NCBI GenBank assembly: GCA_011033025.1
Contig: WFMF01000245.1
Span: 124,001-188,000 of the forward strand
Reading direction: 5' to 3'
Length of the DNA stretch: 64,000 nt
Origin: Beroe forskalii
Lineage: Eukaryota; Ctenophora; Nuda; Beroida; Beroidae
In this document: positions 46,205 through 57,140 of the stretch, in pieces
Position numbering within the stretch: the first letter of the stretch is position 1
Layout of the letters: each line of letters starts with the position of its first letter
Program-made: the position numbers and the translations under genes
Notes under the pieces: generated by a model
Told to the model about the DNA's origin: nothing
The model's database searches: none
What the model saw: the letters and a program-made list of their open reading frames with translations, nothing else

Positions 46205-46835
46205 CAAGTCAATTACCCGTCTGTGCAATAGATAAATGGATGAACCGAAAGGTCCACCCAGTAGGCCAAATTTGAGGCGGGTTTGGAATTCCCAGACCTA
46301 CACTCTGGCAACTGCGCCAAAATGGGCGGATTCTTCGAATGAATCGTTGTAGAGTAGGTGTAATCTAAGGTGTTCAATCGATCAATGTCCCCTGGAGAAT
46401 TCAGCTTATTGGCTGAGAAATTTCTGACTCTGAGTTATGACCTAAACATACATATTACATCGATACACGGCAACTGTAAAATTTTTGGCGTTTTTGGCGC
46501 CAATTCCAAAATTTTGGAGGCCTAAAAATGTCCTAAATCAACCAATAACCATTGGATTTTTTATGGCTATTCAGAGAATTGTTATCTGTGAGTGTGATCA
46601 ATTTAACAGTAACACCTTAGACTACACCTAGGTGGCTTTTCAAAAAATTCGCCCAATTTTTGCGCAGCTGTCACGGTGGCATCGATGGTTGAGGTTTTGG
46701 AACTCCAGGTCCATCCAAAAAAGTAAGTCCAAAAGGGGGACACAGGAACTTTTGATTCAATCCATTATCTAAAAATCGAGCTGTTATCAGAAGGAACTCC
46801 CTCCCCCAAAGACTCAAAAAGAGGGAGCTGTCTGC
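46205..46835. mobile_element. Old foldback element, block B copy
   Basis: Counterpart of 28625-29190 with the same arms and position relative to neighbours. Differences are small indels and substitutions. Confidence 0.6.
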
Positions 46836-46948
46836 CCTAAATACGGCGCTGAATAAGTTAATGGGAAATGGTGCTAAATGAATTACTAATTTAAGGAGGA
46901 ATCAGTGGAGAAATTACACCAAAGAAATCAACGATCCCATAATTCATA

Positions 46949-47145
46949 CCTAACGAGACATATCAATGTGGGACAAAATTAGGAAATTTTACGAAAAAAT
47001 TCCAATTTTTTTGCACCCCATAGAATTTCCAAACATGTCGTCATTCGTCATCATACGCTAACATGTGTAATTTTGAAAAATCCACATATTTTCGAAACCT
47101 CGAATTTCGATCCCCGAATGTCCCACATAAATATGTATCGTAAGG
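46949..47145. mobile_element. TA-flanked MITE, block B copy
   Basis: Counterpart of 29301-29514 with the same CCTAACGAGACATAT and GTATCGTAAGG ends and TA flanks. It is about 17 bp shorter through internal deletions. Confidence 0.7.
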
Positions 47146-47590
47146 TATATTAACTTCAGCTCTTTCATATGTACAATCTTAACATCTTTATACATTATTA
47201 TCTCCGATAAAGAAAGTATCAGTCTGCCGAGTTACAGTCTTAAATAACACCGGTTATCTCTGTAACCGAGAATCGCCTTTTTAAAGTTTTAAAGAGGTTA
47301 TAATTTACACGGTCCTCTAAATATAATACATGACAACAAAACATGTGATAAATAGATAAATATTCAAACTTTCTCCTAAAAACTACTAAATACACTGTCT
47401 CATTGTATATCAAAATAGTGATACAATTAATACTTCTTACTGCTAGACGTACAAATTGAATTATAGCCCCGCCCAGTTTTAGCGGTATGTCATGAATCAT
47501 CTGGGTCACGGTAACCAACAAAAATCATTATTAATCATTAATCCTCAATCGTTAAGATTGCCTAAGGTTCATGTATCCCCTGCGTATCCT

Positions 47591-47869
47591 TCACCTTTTG
47601 AACCGGCTCAATAGGGACTTAAGAGAAGAATGGCTCTTGGCGCTAGAAGAGTTGGAGGGTTTTCTCATTTTGCTTTGCTGAGAGCTCTTTTTGTGGGAAG
47701 ATAGGGAGGAGAGACTGGAGTTGCACGAGGTTGTTTCAGATCGAGCCGAGTTGGGCCCGTGGTCACTCAACACTTTCACATAGTACATGTTGTATTTAGA
47801 TATGTCCATGTCGTAGAGTAAAGCTAGCTGGCGTAATATTGAGTAAGAAATTAGGTGAAAAAATAGATG
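47591..47869 (-). CDS. Terminal exon of an unrecognised gene, block B copy
   Basis: Preceded by the same acceptor as the block A copy. It reads HLFFHLISYSILRQLALLYD, then MDISKYNMYYVKVLSDHG, a run of Ser and Lys, and the end SLLSRFKR. Against block A only a few residues differ (for example Val to Ala, Ser to Thr, Pro to Ser) and the frame is kept. It lies downstream of DNAAF3 on the same strand, but DNAAF3 has its own stop in exon 7. This would be a neighbouring gene's tail or an orphan exon. Not recognised. Confidence 0.5.
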   Translation of the reverse strand, partial: HLFFHLISYSILRQLALLYDMDISKYNMYYVKVLSDHGPNSARSETTSCNSSLSSLSSHKKSSQQSKMRKPSNSSSAKSHSSLKSLLSRFKR

Positions 47870-49174
47870 CTGCAAAATTTAGAAAAACAGAATTTGTTTT
47901 TTTAAAGACACGGAAAATGTGTTCATATTATTCTCAAAGAAATCAGCAATTTTACCAAGAATATAAAAACTGCAATGTCCAAAAGTTCGACAACGGAAAA
48001 GGGGCTAAAATATAATACGCTGTGAAGGTAAATTCTAGACTTTATAAAGGTGCCAGGTACAGATCATTGCGCCACGCCAAAACGATAATAACGTAACAAA
48101 TCGATGACATTTGTAACCACTCATTCGAAGATGGGGTGATTTCCTCATAGTGAACGTAAGCCGCAAGCAATTAGAACACGACCAAAAATAGTGCATTGCC
48201 AGGAGAGGGGGGATATTCATGAATAAATGATAATATATTATGTCGAAATGCTTAATTACAACAAGTACCTACTTTACGTTCGCTACAAAAATAAAATTTC
48301 ATGACAAAATCTGTATATGCCCAACTTGTCATTGAGCCTTTATACGACTTCAATAAACGGCCAATAAAATGAAATATATCGCTGCTTACAAAACTATGTT
48401 GTAGCGCAGTCACGCGGTGTTACTATTGGGTACAATGTCCATGCACGTGGTGACTGTTGGCCGCAATTCTGCGATGGGACTTGAGGAAATCATGCACGAT
48501 GGAGGACGTGGGAAATTCCTCACTTGTGTTTAAATTCGGATATATGTTTCAAATTCAAGTTTATATTTAAAACTTTAGACTGATCCGGTGTTCACCTATC
48601 ATTCCACAAGGATTAAATCACGCGTCAAGTGACACTATTAATCTATTTATATCTCCGGTGCGTGTCACAGGGTTACGTTAGGTACTAATTCTGATCGAAT
48701 TTTAATGATTAATGAAGTACCTCAGTAAGCAAATTAATTTATTTACTCTATGACCGTGTTAACAGGGCGTTGGTACGATATCGATTTGTGATGCTACGCA
48801 CCAATCGAATCCCATTCAAAGAAACAATAAAATGTTTGCACACTGTGGAACATGGCACATCGTGGAACAAGCATCCGCTAGTCATCAATCATGTTGAAAT
48901 TTTCCCTAATTTATTTCCCTGAAATCCTTTGTCTTGGTATGTTTCATTGTACAGAGGCGTACATTTAAATTTTCAACTAAGTTCTGGTATTCCTTTACTT
49001 TGAGAAATATCCTTCAAATATAAGGGTCAAAATCATTATCATTATGCTATGGTACAGCCTGCTGACGACTCATGAATCATGATCTTACTTAGGTTTAAGG
49101 TGATTTTCAAGTTTCAAGTAAAGTGAAAGAGATCGAAAGTTGGAGAGGGGTATAATGCTAGCAAAATGGTACCA

Positions 49175-49430
49175 CAGGAACATGATTAGGCTCTATTAGC
49201 CTCCATGGAGGCTGAGTGAAGGCTGAGTGGAAGCTAATTTCATAAATTAGCCTTTATGGAAGCTTATGGAGGCATGAGGCTAATTTTTGAAAAATAGCCT
49301 CCACTATGGAGGCTAATCAGCGTCCAATAGCCTCCACTCCGCCTCCATGGAAGCTAAAATTTTGGTTTAGCCTCCACTGGCCATCACTGAAGAATTAGCC
49401 TCCATTAGCCTCCACAGAAACTGATAAAGT
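49175..49430. repeat. AGCCTCCACT-type repeat, block B
   Basis: Shorter counterpart of 34340-34780, passing directly into the 17-bp array. Confidence 0.65.
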
Positions 49431-49439
49431 CATTTTAAC

Positions 49440-50025
49440 AACCTTATAAACAACGGTACCACGTAAACAACGTTACTAGGTTAACAACAGTACCACGTTA
49501 ACATCGGTACCTTATTAACAACGGAACCTTATTAACAACGGAACCTTATTAACAACGGTACCTCATTAACAACAGTACCACGTTAACATCGGTACCTTAT
49601 TAACAACGGAACCTTATTAACAACGGAACCTTATTAACAACGGAACCTTATTAACAACGGTACCTTATTAACAACGGTACCTTATTAACAACGATACCTT
49701 ATTAACAACGGTACCTTATTAACAACGGCACCACGTTAACATCGGTACCTTATTAACAACGGAACCTTATTAACAACGGTACCTTATTAACAACGATACC
49801 TTATTAACAACGGTACCTTATTAACAACGGTACCTTATTAACAACGGTACCTTATTAACAACGGTACCTTATTAACAACGGTACCTTATTAACAACGGTA
49901 CCTTATTAACAACGGTACCTTATTAACAACGGTACCTTATTAACAACGGTACCTTATTAACAACGGTACCTTATTAACAACGGTACCTTATTAACAACAG
50001 TACCTTATTAACAACACATTAAGCA
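49440..50025. repeat. 17-bp minisatellite, block B copy
   Basis: About 34 units. The right half is homogeneous AACAACGGTACCTTATT and the left half mixed with CACGTTAACATCGG and GGAACC variants. The following AAGACAACTTGAACAC segment matches the other three loci. Confidence 0.88.
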
Positions 50026-50134
50026 AGACAACTTGAACACAATAAACGAATTGAACTAATGGCGTGAGGGGCAGCACATGCCCTTATATATGTTAGCTGA
50101 CACCACTCTGCCATCTATGACGAACAGCGACGTA

Positions 50135-50671
50135 CCTTAGTACACTTAAGAACGGCATCACGTAATTTGCGCGCACTTTAAGATCGGAGCACTTTATTAG
50201 TGCGGTTTTTATGAGTTAGAAAACGATGTGGAAATTTGAATAAATTTGAAATGTTCCTCTTTATTGGAAGACATCATATTCATAGGACCAACAATCGAAA
50301 ATTTTGCAATAATGAAAATAAATCACATTTTCTACAGTAATAAGTTACCTATAGTGTCCAATACAATTTCTTTCTTTAAGCTATTTAAGTTTTAGCTAAC
50401 GGTCACGATATACAGCTCGTTTTGTAATTGTACTAAATTGTTTTGGCCACTATAAACTTATCAAGTACCCATACATTCAAATCCGGTAGTATAGTCATTC
50501 ATTAATTCATGTCCGAAAAAAACAAAATCGAAAAAATCGCAAAATTCACAAAATTGTTCACTTAATTAGCATACACTTCATTTTATGCGCACTTAAATAC
50601 TGTACACTTAATTAGTGCGGTTTTTTCCAAACCGCACTAATTAAGTGACGCCGTTCTTAAGTGTACTAAGG
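50135..50671. mobile_element. TA-flanked MITE, 537 bp, only in block B
   Basis: The ends CCTTAGTACACTTAAGAACG and CGTTCTTAAGTGTACTAAGG are perfect inverted repeats, and similarity continues inward (GCATCACGTAATT; AATTAAGTGACGC). TA lies at 50133-50134 and 50672-50673. Block A has the empty site GACGTATGCACATTCC with a single TA (35384-35385), and a similar one at 38974-38975. Confidence 0.93.
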
Positions 50672-51060
50672 TATGCACATTCCACATACCAACTCAACGA
50701 CGTTGACACCACTCGTGATCTAATCAAGCATGACGAACAACGTGCACATACCGTTGACACCATTCACTTTTCGATCACTTTCCGCACTTCTAGTTCTTTC
50801 TCCAATCACCCGCGACTATCCTATCACTACGTGGTACAGTCCAACCAAATTTCGCTTTGAGTTTCGCGCGGAGAGCGCGCGCGCGGTACGCCGCGCCGGC
50901 TTAATAAAGATAAGTTGTGGGCGATTTGCTACTTTTTACTCCTAAATGTATATGCGCCCTCCAACAACGCAACTTTTCCTGTGTGACCGATTGTTGTTGG
51001 TTATTCGAGACATCCAAGAATCAGACAACTGACTCGAAAGACACCACCCACGAAAAAAAG

Positions 51061-54000
51061 CTATTCCACTCGGTGGAAAGTCAACTGAAACTCATTCCTC
51101 ATAGCATCACTAGGGCCCGTAAATTCGCACTTTGCTTTCGTCGCCAATTCCTTAATTTTCGGCAAATACCCAGCCTCCAACTCTTTACTTATGGGAGTCA
51201 CATACTTAACGTTTTCCACAACAACTTGGGCGTCCTCCTTGAGAATTGCAGTTAGTTCTGGTGTAAAGTAGCTGACTTGTGAGTTGGAGAGGTATATCAG
51301 GTCGAAAGTATTAACCATATTTTGCTTCTTGGGCAACTGCTCCATGGTCCCGAGAGGCAGAAGCTTGACTTTCAACTTGGAATGAGGTTTGTTTAGTTCT
51401 AAAACCGGCACTTTTGACTTTCGATTACTTTTAGTTTCTTCAATTTTCAGATCCTTCACACCATCTTCAATCTTCTCATCATCATCTTCTTCTTCTTCTT
51501 CTTCTTCAATGACTTCTTCAAGGGTTGCAGGTTGTTCCTTTGGGGCTGCTAGCGTGAACCGGTCGGGTTTCGGAGGTTTGTCGTATGTCCTTCCAGTGTT
51601 GATTTGGTGAATTAGTGACATCACGTTAAACTCGCTTACCTCACTCGCCGTCCGTACGTTTAGTCTGTTTCGTACCTGAAAACGGAGATTTCAAGGCAAA
51701 GGTTACTGGGAAATGTAACAGGAAGGTACACTCGGTTTTTTGTTTCTGTTTTTTTTTCATTTATTCAAGTTCCTTAATTTCCCACAAGAACATTGGTATA
51801 TAATTATTACAGCTTCTGCAAACTATGTTTTTCATAACAATATTATAATTTTCCTATCATTAATTTGTTATAGTGTTATGGTCCCTACCTCGTACATCTC
51901 CTTGAGAGTTGAGTGGATCCCGTGAGCCAAGTAAGGAGAACACACGATGTCCCCCCAGTACCCTCGAGCCAGTCTCTTCGCTCCTCCGATCATCTTCACA
52001 ATGCCGCTACAGAGCGTTCTGTTAGGCGTGTCGTACACGCCATCACGTACTTCGAAACTAACTCCTGGACGGTAAGAAGTGTCACGTACTTCAAAACTAA
52101 CTCCTGGGGTAAGAAGTGTCACGTACTTCAAAACTAACTCCTGGGGAGTGAGAAGTGTCACGTACTTCAAAAGTAATCAAATCACAGCACTTCTGTACTG
52201 TGGTTTGTAGATTACAATAACACAGAGATATGGACGGATCAAATCACGGCACTTCTGAACTGTGGCTTATAGATTAAATAATACACCATGGGACTACACC
52301 CCCCTCCTCCATCAGGCGAGCCCCCCCCTAGAAGAAAATCTAGGGGGGCCTTGGCCCCCACTTGCTCGAAAAGGTGTGAAATGGCATTAAAAACCCACGC
52401 TATTCCTCACCAGTTTGTCTCCACGTGGCGGACTCGTTGAAGTCGAGTAAGCTAGCTCTCTCCTTCAGCTTCATACTGAAGTCCATGTCGTACACGTTCC
52501 GTCCCGCATCGTACCGTTCTCCTAGGTAGCTCCTGACTCGGGAATCCCACAGCCGCTCCATCTGAGAAGAGAAAGGTAAGCTCTCCGAGGTAGCTCCTGA
52601 CTCGGGAATCCCACAGTCGCTCCATCTGAGAAGAGAAAGGTAAGCTTTCCGAGGTAGCTCCTGACTCGGGAATCCCACAGTCACTCCATCTGAGAAGAGA
52701 AAGGTAAGCTCTCCTAGGTAGCTCCTGACTCGGGAACCCCACAGTAGCTCCATCTGAGAAGAGAAAGGTAAGCTCTCCTACATAGCTCCTGACTCGGGCA
52801 TCCCACAGCCGCTCCATCTGAGAAGAGAAAGGTAAGCTCTCCTAGGTAGCTCCTGACTCGGGAATCCCACAGCCGCTCCATCTGAGAAGAGAAAGGTAAG
52901 CTCTCCTAGGTAACTCCTGACTCGGGAATCCCACAGTCGCCCCATCTGAGAAGAGAAAGGTAAGCTCTCCGAGGTAGCTCCTGACTCGGGCATCCCACAG
53001 CCGCTCCATCTGAGAAGAGAAAGGTAAGCTCTCCAGGTAGCTCCTGACTCTAGAATCCCACAGCCGCTCCATCTGAGAAGAGAAAGGTAAGCTCTCCGAC
53101 GTAGCTCCTGACTCGGGAATCCCACAGTCCCTCCATCTGAGAAGAGAAAGGTAAGCTCTCCAGGTAGCTCCTGACTCGGGAATCCCACAGTCGCCCCATC
53201 TGAGAAGAGAAAGGTAAGCTCTCCGACGTAGCTCCTGACTCGGGAATCCCACAGTCCCTCCATCTGAGAAGAGAGAGGTTAGGCTACGTCACTTGAACAT
53301 TATAAATTGTACAATGTATATTTTAGAAGAGTAAATGTATCTTACATAGTATCAAATATCAGAGAGCTGCTATGGGGAAATAATTAATGGTAAATCAATA
53401 AATCGACAAATTCTTTGCCTCTCTTATAATTCTTCAATTAATTCGGGCCAATTCTCGAACTCTACAACCCCAATCCAAACATTTCCATTGTCCACAAACC
53501 GGGAAAGTCTCCTCATTGGTCTCAGAAGCAGCCCAGAACTTGAAGATGCCCTCCATAAAGTCCCTTTCTTTGAACTTGAGAAGGGACAAGTCCACCATGG
53601 GTAGGATATCCCTCAAATAATCCTCATCTGTTACCATTCTGTGGGAGAGAAAAGAGGAGATCTAAGACAAGAAGATAAGATAATGAGAGTGATAGCGCTT
53701 GAAGTTAATTAACAATTATAGTAGTTCAATTGCAGTGATAAAATTTTCACTGCAAAATTTCACTGTAATTCACCACATCTAATGAGCAAAGTGTGCGAAG
53801 TGTGATATAAATTTTCCAATTTGATGATAACAAGTACCTGATGAAATTAGGGATGTTGTTCTTGACGAATTTAAAGCTGGCAGATCTCACGTGACTGTTA
53901 CCATAGAGATCCAAATACATCTCCGTCTTTTCCTGTGCAATGTATTGTATACTGATGTATATTGTATATTGCATGTTCCACAATGTATAGATGCAGTACA

Positions 54001-54977
54001 GTGTGCTAAATCATCATACGTCTGCATGTCTACAGAGGGATTGATAGTTAAAGTAGCTATTGAATACCCGTTGATTCTTTGATTGTTCTTAATTTATTAT
54101 CCTTGTTTTACAAATCAAAGTAGATAACTCAGCTCCTGACTCCTACAAAAGGCTTTAGAAAAACGCTACACAAATTATAGTACCGTGGTGTACCGACCTA
54201 GTTTACGCCGCGTAACGACCAAGTGTTATGCGCATTGAGTTTTTCTGTGCTGAAAATGCAGATAGTAGCTAACTTTTGATAGATACCTATCAAAAGTTGT
54301 CCACATCGAAAAGCATAAAACACGACTTACCCCTGGGAGCCGGGGTGTCAACTGGCATAAACTAGGTCGGAACACAACACAGGTATTCCGTTTCGGGGAT
54401 AGGAATTCATTCCCCTACCCCACACCATTTACCTGGAGTCCCATCAAGTGAGAGGGTTGGAGGAGGACCGAAAGAAGGAGGAGATGTCGGCAGTAGAGTT
54501 CCAAGTTGGTTTCCATCAGATAAACTTCCACTTCCCTACCACTGCACATCTGGAATGGGGATTGCAGATCATCTAGGGGCCGGGGCCTACTACTATATTA
54601 GTAGTAGAACCCCCCCCTAGGTGTCGACAGACTTGAAAGGAGGGGTCAACAGACAAAAAAGGGCCGGGAAAATAGGTTTCATGAAAACGGGGTTAACAAG
54701 GGTAGGGTTAGAAGACGTGTTATCTTGTTCAAAGTATTGTGCATTATTGCGAAAGTGGGGTTAACAGGGGCGGGGTAAACACTAGAATTGCCACAATACA
54801 TGTACGTCTGAGAAATGTGTGACAACTAACCAGTCGCAGGATGTGTCTGAGGTCGTTAGTACCCACGCAGAGGACCCTCAAAGGACCCTCCTGGTTGTGG
54901 GAACAGTAAGTGGAGAGGTCGGAGGAGGGGGAGAATCCCCACCAGGAGAGGTGACCGACGCCTTCCAGAAGAGACAT
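51061..54977 (-). CDS. DNAAF3: Dynein axonemal assembly factor 3, complete, seven exons
   Basis: Exons (minus): 54831-54977, 54433-54549, 53838-53932, 53500-53638, 52411-52561, 51889-52064 and 51061-51675. All borders are GT-AG, the phases agree and the coding sum is 480 codons with stop. The start ATG sits in TTCACCATGT. The order of motifs follows animal DNAAF3: LSWWGFSP and LRHILRL near the start, VYLMETNLELYCRHLLLLSV, LLKFKERDFMEGIFKFWAAS, MERLWDSRVRSYLGERYDAG, DTPNRTLCSGIV with ARGYWGDI, an acidic stretch (EEEEEEEDDDEK) at about residues 310-322, then LLPLGTM and FDLIYLSNSQVSYFTPEL. These correspond to the paired N- and C-terminal DNAAF3 domains (DUF4470/DUF4471). The protein acts in cytoplasm in pre-assembly of axonemal dynein arms. 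Introns 4 and 5 end in arrays made of their own acceptors. Length is slightly below the human protein. Confidence 0.95.
52065..52170. repeat. 39-bp splice-acceptor array in DNAAF3 intron 5 (about 3 units)
   Basis: The short form of the array sits directly upstream of exon 6 in the intact gene. The nearest unit is in frame with exon 6 (VSFEVRDTSYRPG joined to VSFEVRDG), so use of the next acceptor upstream would add 13 residues. Confidence 0.9.
52562..53277. repeat. 64-bp splice-acceptor array in DNAAF3 intron 4 (about 11 units)
   Basis: The units are the same as in the block A array and begin at the first base of exon 5. Each holds CTTTCTCTTCTCAG|ATGGAG, identical to the true acceptor. Units differ by single substitutions (for example GCC/GTC before GCTCC, TAGG/GAGG/GACG), and two units lack a few bases. 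Confidence 0.93.
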
Positions 54978-55010
54978 GGTGAACTGGCTACAGGGGTGAT
55001 ACACAGTTAG

Positions 55011-55856
55011 ATGGGCGGGCCAAGTCTAGGAATTAATAAGACACGAGATTAATTAAGATTTTTTTTTCGAGAGCTTCTTTCGTAATTATTATGTAAAATA
55101 TATAAACTTTCAGTGAGTAAAATTAATAAACTTGAGAAGAATCGCCTGATTGATTTTCATTATTTCATTCTTCATGACGTCATAATGCAATGCGACTGAT
55201 TGAAACGCAATAATTGATATAATGAGTATAAAATGTAAATTATGAGAACGGATACTGATTTCAAACAACTTTAATAAGAAAAGCTTGTCATTAAAATGTT
55301 AAAATAAAAGTATAGATTTAAAAACAAACAACAGGCGATTATAATGCTACTTACTTTCAAAAATTAAAATCCTGGAACAAACAATGAAATAATTCAATTG
55401 AAATTTGAAACATAGTATTGATTGATATAAAAGTATGAAAAACGTCATAATTTAAAAAACAAGTCAATTTTCTTTTCTTACCACACTGAGCAAAAACCAT
55501 GATACTGAGAAATCAAAATGGCAGAATTCAATACCTTTTTGGTTTTGTAACATTCTTATTTCCGCACCTACCCAAGTAATTTCGAAATTCAGCTCCAAAT
55601 TGTCAAAAGTAATGATTGTCATAACATCATAATAATTTAAAATAACCCTAAAGTATCATCTTCCAAATATAGCGATAACTGATTATAAACATACAATGAT
55701 AGCTATATGATGAGTTTATCAAATATTAATAATGATTAAAAAATAGAGGTTAAATTAGATAAAAGCAAAGATTAAAACTGGTAACGATTCAGGTAAATTG
55801 AGAATTCGTCCTGATATGACATTGTACTATTATATTCTTATCAAAAGTACTCCTAT
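55011..55856. other. Intergenic region between DNAAF3 and MYND gene 1
   Basis: A GGGCGGG box at 55014-55020 lies about 40 bp upstream of the DNAAF3 start and may be promoter. The rest is AT-rich with no recognisable feature; its right part will be the 3' flank of MYND gene 1. Confidence 0.4.
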
Positions 55857-57140
55857 CTAGCAATCTTTCACAACTTCAGTGGACATTCTGCTCACGTAGT
55901 AAAGAAGAGAAAACGGATCACTAAGGTCAATATCACCATGGTACTTCCTAACAAACCTCGTGATGTCAAACATTGCTCTATCAATGGTGAACTCGACCTC
56001 CGACTCCGAGAACTCAGCGGGGTTTATTGCCTTCGCCACAACGCGATACAAGTCCGCAATGCGTTCCTGGGCGAACTTGACATCGGGGCCCATCAGATGA
56101 AGGTACCTCAACAGAGACACGATCTCCCCACTCACAGAGTGAGGTCTCTCCCAGTCCAGGAACTTGGTTTTCAGGTACTCCGGATCGGAGAAGGGCTCCG
56201 AGTTAGCCAGGATGGGGATAGCATACATGTTGTAACTGTCAATGGCTTGGTACAGGTCCCACTGTTGCTCCTGGAGTTGTCTCACAGTCCGTTCCACGTT
56301 GCCCCTCGAGGGGTTGCTACTGCCCGGAACGAGGAAGGACCGGATCTTGCTCAGGACTGGGTAGTTGCAGTAGAGCTTCTGCAGGGCTGGGTTGTTACTG
56401 GTTCTGGGGATGGTGCCCAGTAGGAAGGTGTTGAAGAGGGTGTAACCTGCCCGAATAGCACATTCCAGCTTCACTTTGAAGTGAAACAGCATGAACAGGG
56501 TGAGAAGGGCCGGCTTGTTGAACACGTACAGATCGTGGATGTCACAGTCATCATCCTTCTCCTCGATATCAAACAGTCGTCCATCTGATGCCATGACAGC
56601 TTTCCAATCTTCGAATATATCTTCGTTTGTGTCAGGGTAAAACTGGTGAGAGTAGGATCGCAACAGTTTCTTTGGTTTGAGATACCTGTCAGGGGTAGTT
56701 GAGCACTGTGAAAGTACTGCATCTTTGATGATGCTATAGGCGGAGTGGAATCTGTCTTCCGTTAGGAGCAAGCAAACCAGTTTAAACCTCATGCTATTGT
56801 AATCTGTTTTGTAGTTCATGAGGTGCTCGACAGCGAGCTCAAAGGGAAGTTCACAGTTGTTGTCAACGTCGCACTTCAGGAGAAGATGAACGTAGTCCGA
56901 AGCACACTTCAGCACTTCACTCTCCGTCATGTCACTCAGCTTCGCCTCGCGGATCTTAGACAGGGCCACGCAGTGGGGCTTGTGGGATTTCCAGCTTTGT
57001 CTCTGACACTTAGCGGAACAATACTTGATAGCCCGGCACTTGGTACAAGTCAGTCGACCCACGGAGCTGCAGGTGCTACAGGTGAAAACAGTGCGGTCCA
57101 GAGAGACGGAGAAGAGGAAGGTCTCTTTGCTGCTAGCCAT
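55857..57140 (-). CDS. MYND zinc-finger protein, tandem copy 1
   Basis: Single-exon ORF of 427 codons starting at ATG 57140. Residues 21-57 are a MYND finger with ligands C21, C24, C32, C35, C41, C45, H53 and C57, containing CTKCRAIKYCSAKCQ. MYND fingers bind proline-rich partner peptides. The remaining 370 residues are mostly helical, with LLTLFMLFHFKVKLECAIRA at about 213-232 and a C-terminus ending in MSTEVVKDC. I see no SET domain, so it is not an ordinary SMYD methyltransferase, and I do not recognise the C-terminal part. A second gene 5 kb away differs at about 16 residues. Lack of introns suggests retroposition or an intronless lineage-specific family. Confidence 0.9.
   Translation of the reverse strand: MASSKETFLFSVSLDRTVFTCSTCSSVGRLTCTKCRAIKYCSAKCQRQSWKSHKPHCVALSKIREAKLSDMTESEVLKCASDYVHLLLKCDVDNNCELPFELAVEHLMNYKTDYNSMRFKLVCLLLTEDRFHSAYSIIKDAVLSQCSTTPDRYLKPKKLLRSYSHQFYPDTNEDIFEDWKAVMASDGRLFDIEEKDDDCDIHDLYVFNKPALLTLFMLFHFKVKLECAIRAGYTLFNTFLLGTIPRTSNNPALQKLYCNYPVLSKIRSFLVPGSSNPSRGNVERTVRQLQEQQWDLYQAIDSYNMYAIPILANSEPFSDPEYLKTKFLDWERPHSVSGEIVSLLRYLHLMGPDVKFAQERIADLYRVVAKAINPAEFSESEVEFTIDRAMFDITRFVRKYHGDIDLSDPFSLLYYVSRMSTEVVKDC

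Larger units (their letters stand above)
44410..53277 (+). repeat. Segmental duplication, block B
   Basis: It starts at GAGAGTTCTTGCAGATCCTC, directly after the last 64-bp units of block A, and ends with the 64-bp array of the intact DNAAF3 gene. Past 53277 there is no counterpart in A. It has empty sites for both TTAA elements of block A and its own TA insertion at 50135-50671. Confidence 0.85.

Noticed and set aside
55938-56423. Plus-strand 161-codon frame opposite MYND gene 1 (and its twin at 61105)
   Set aside because: It is a mirror frame of the well-supported MYND coding sequence.
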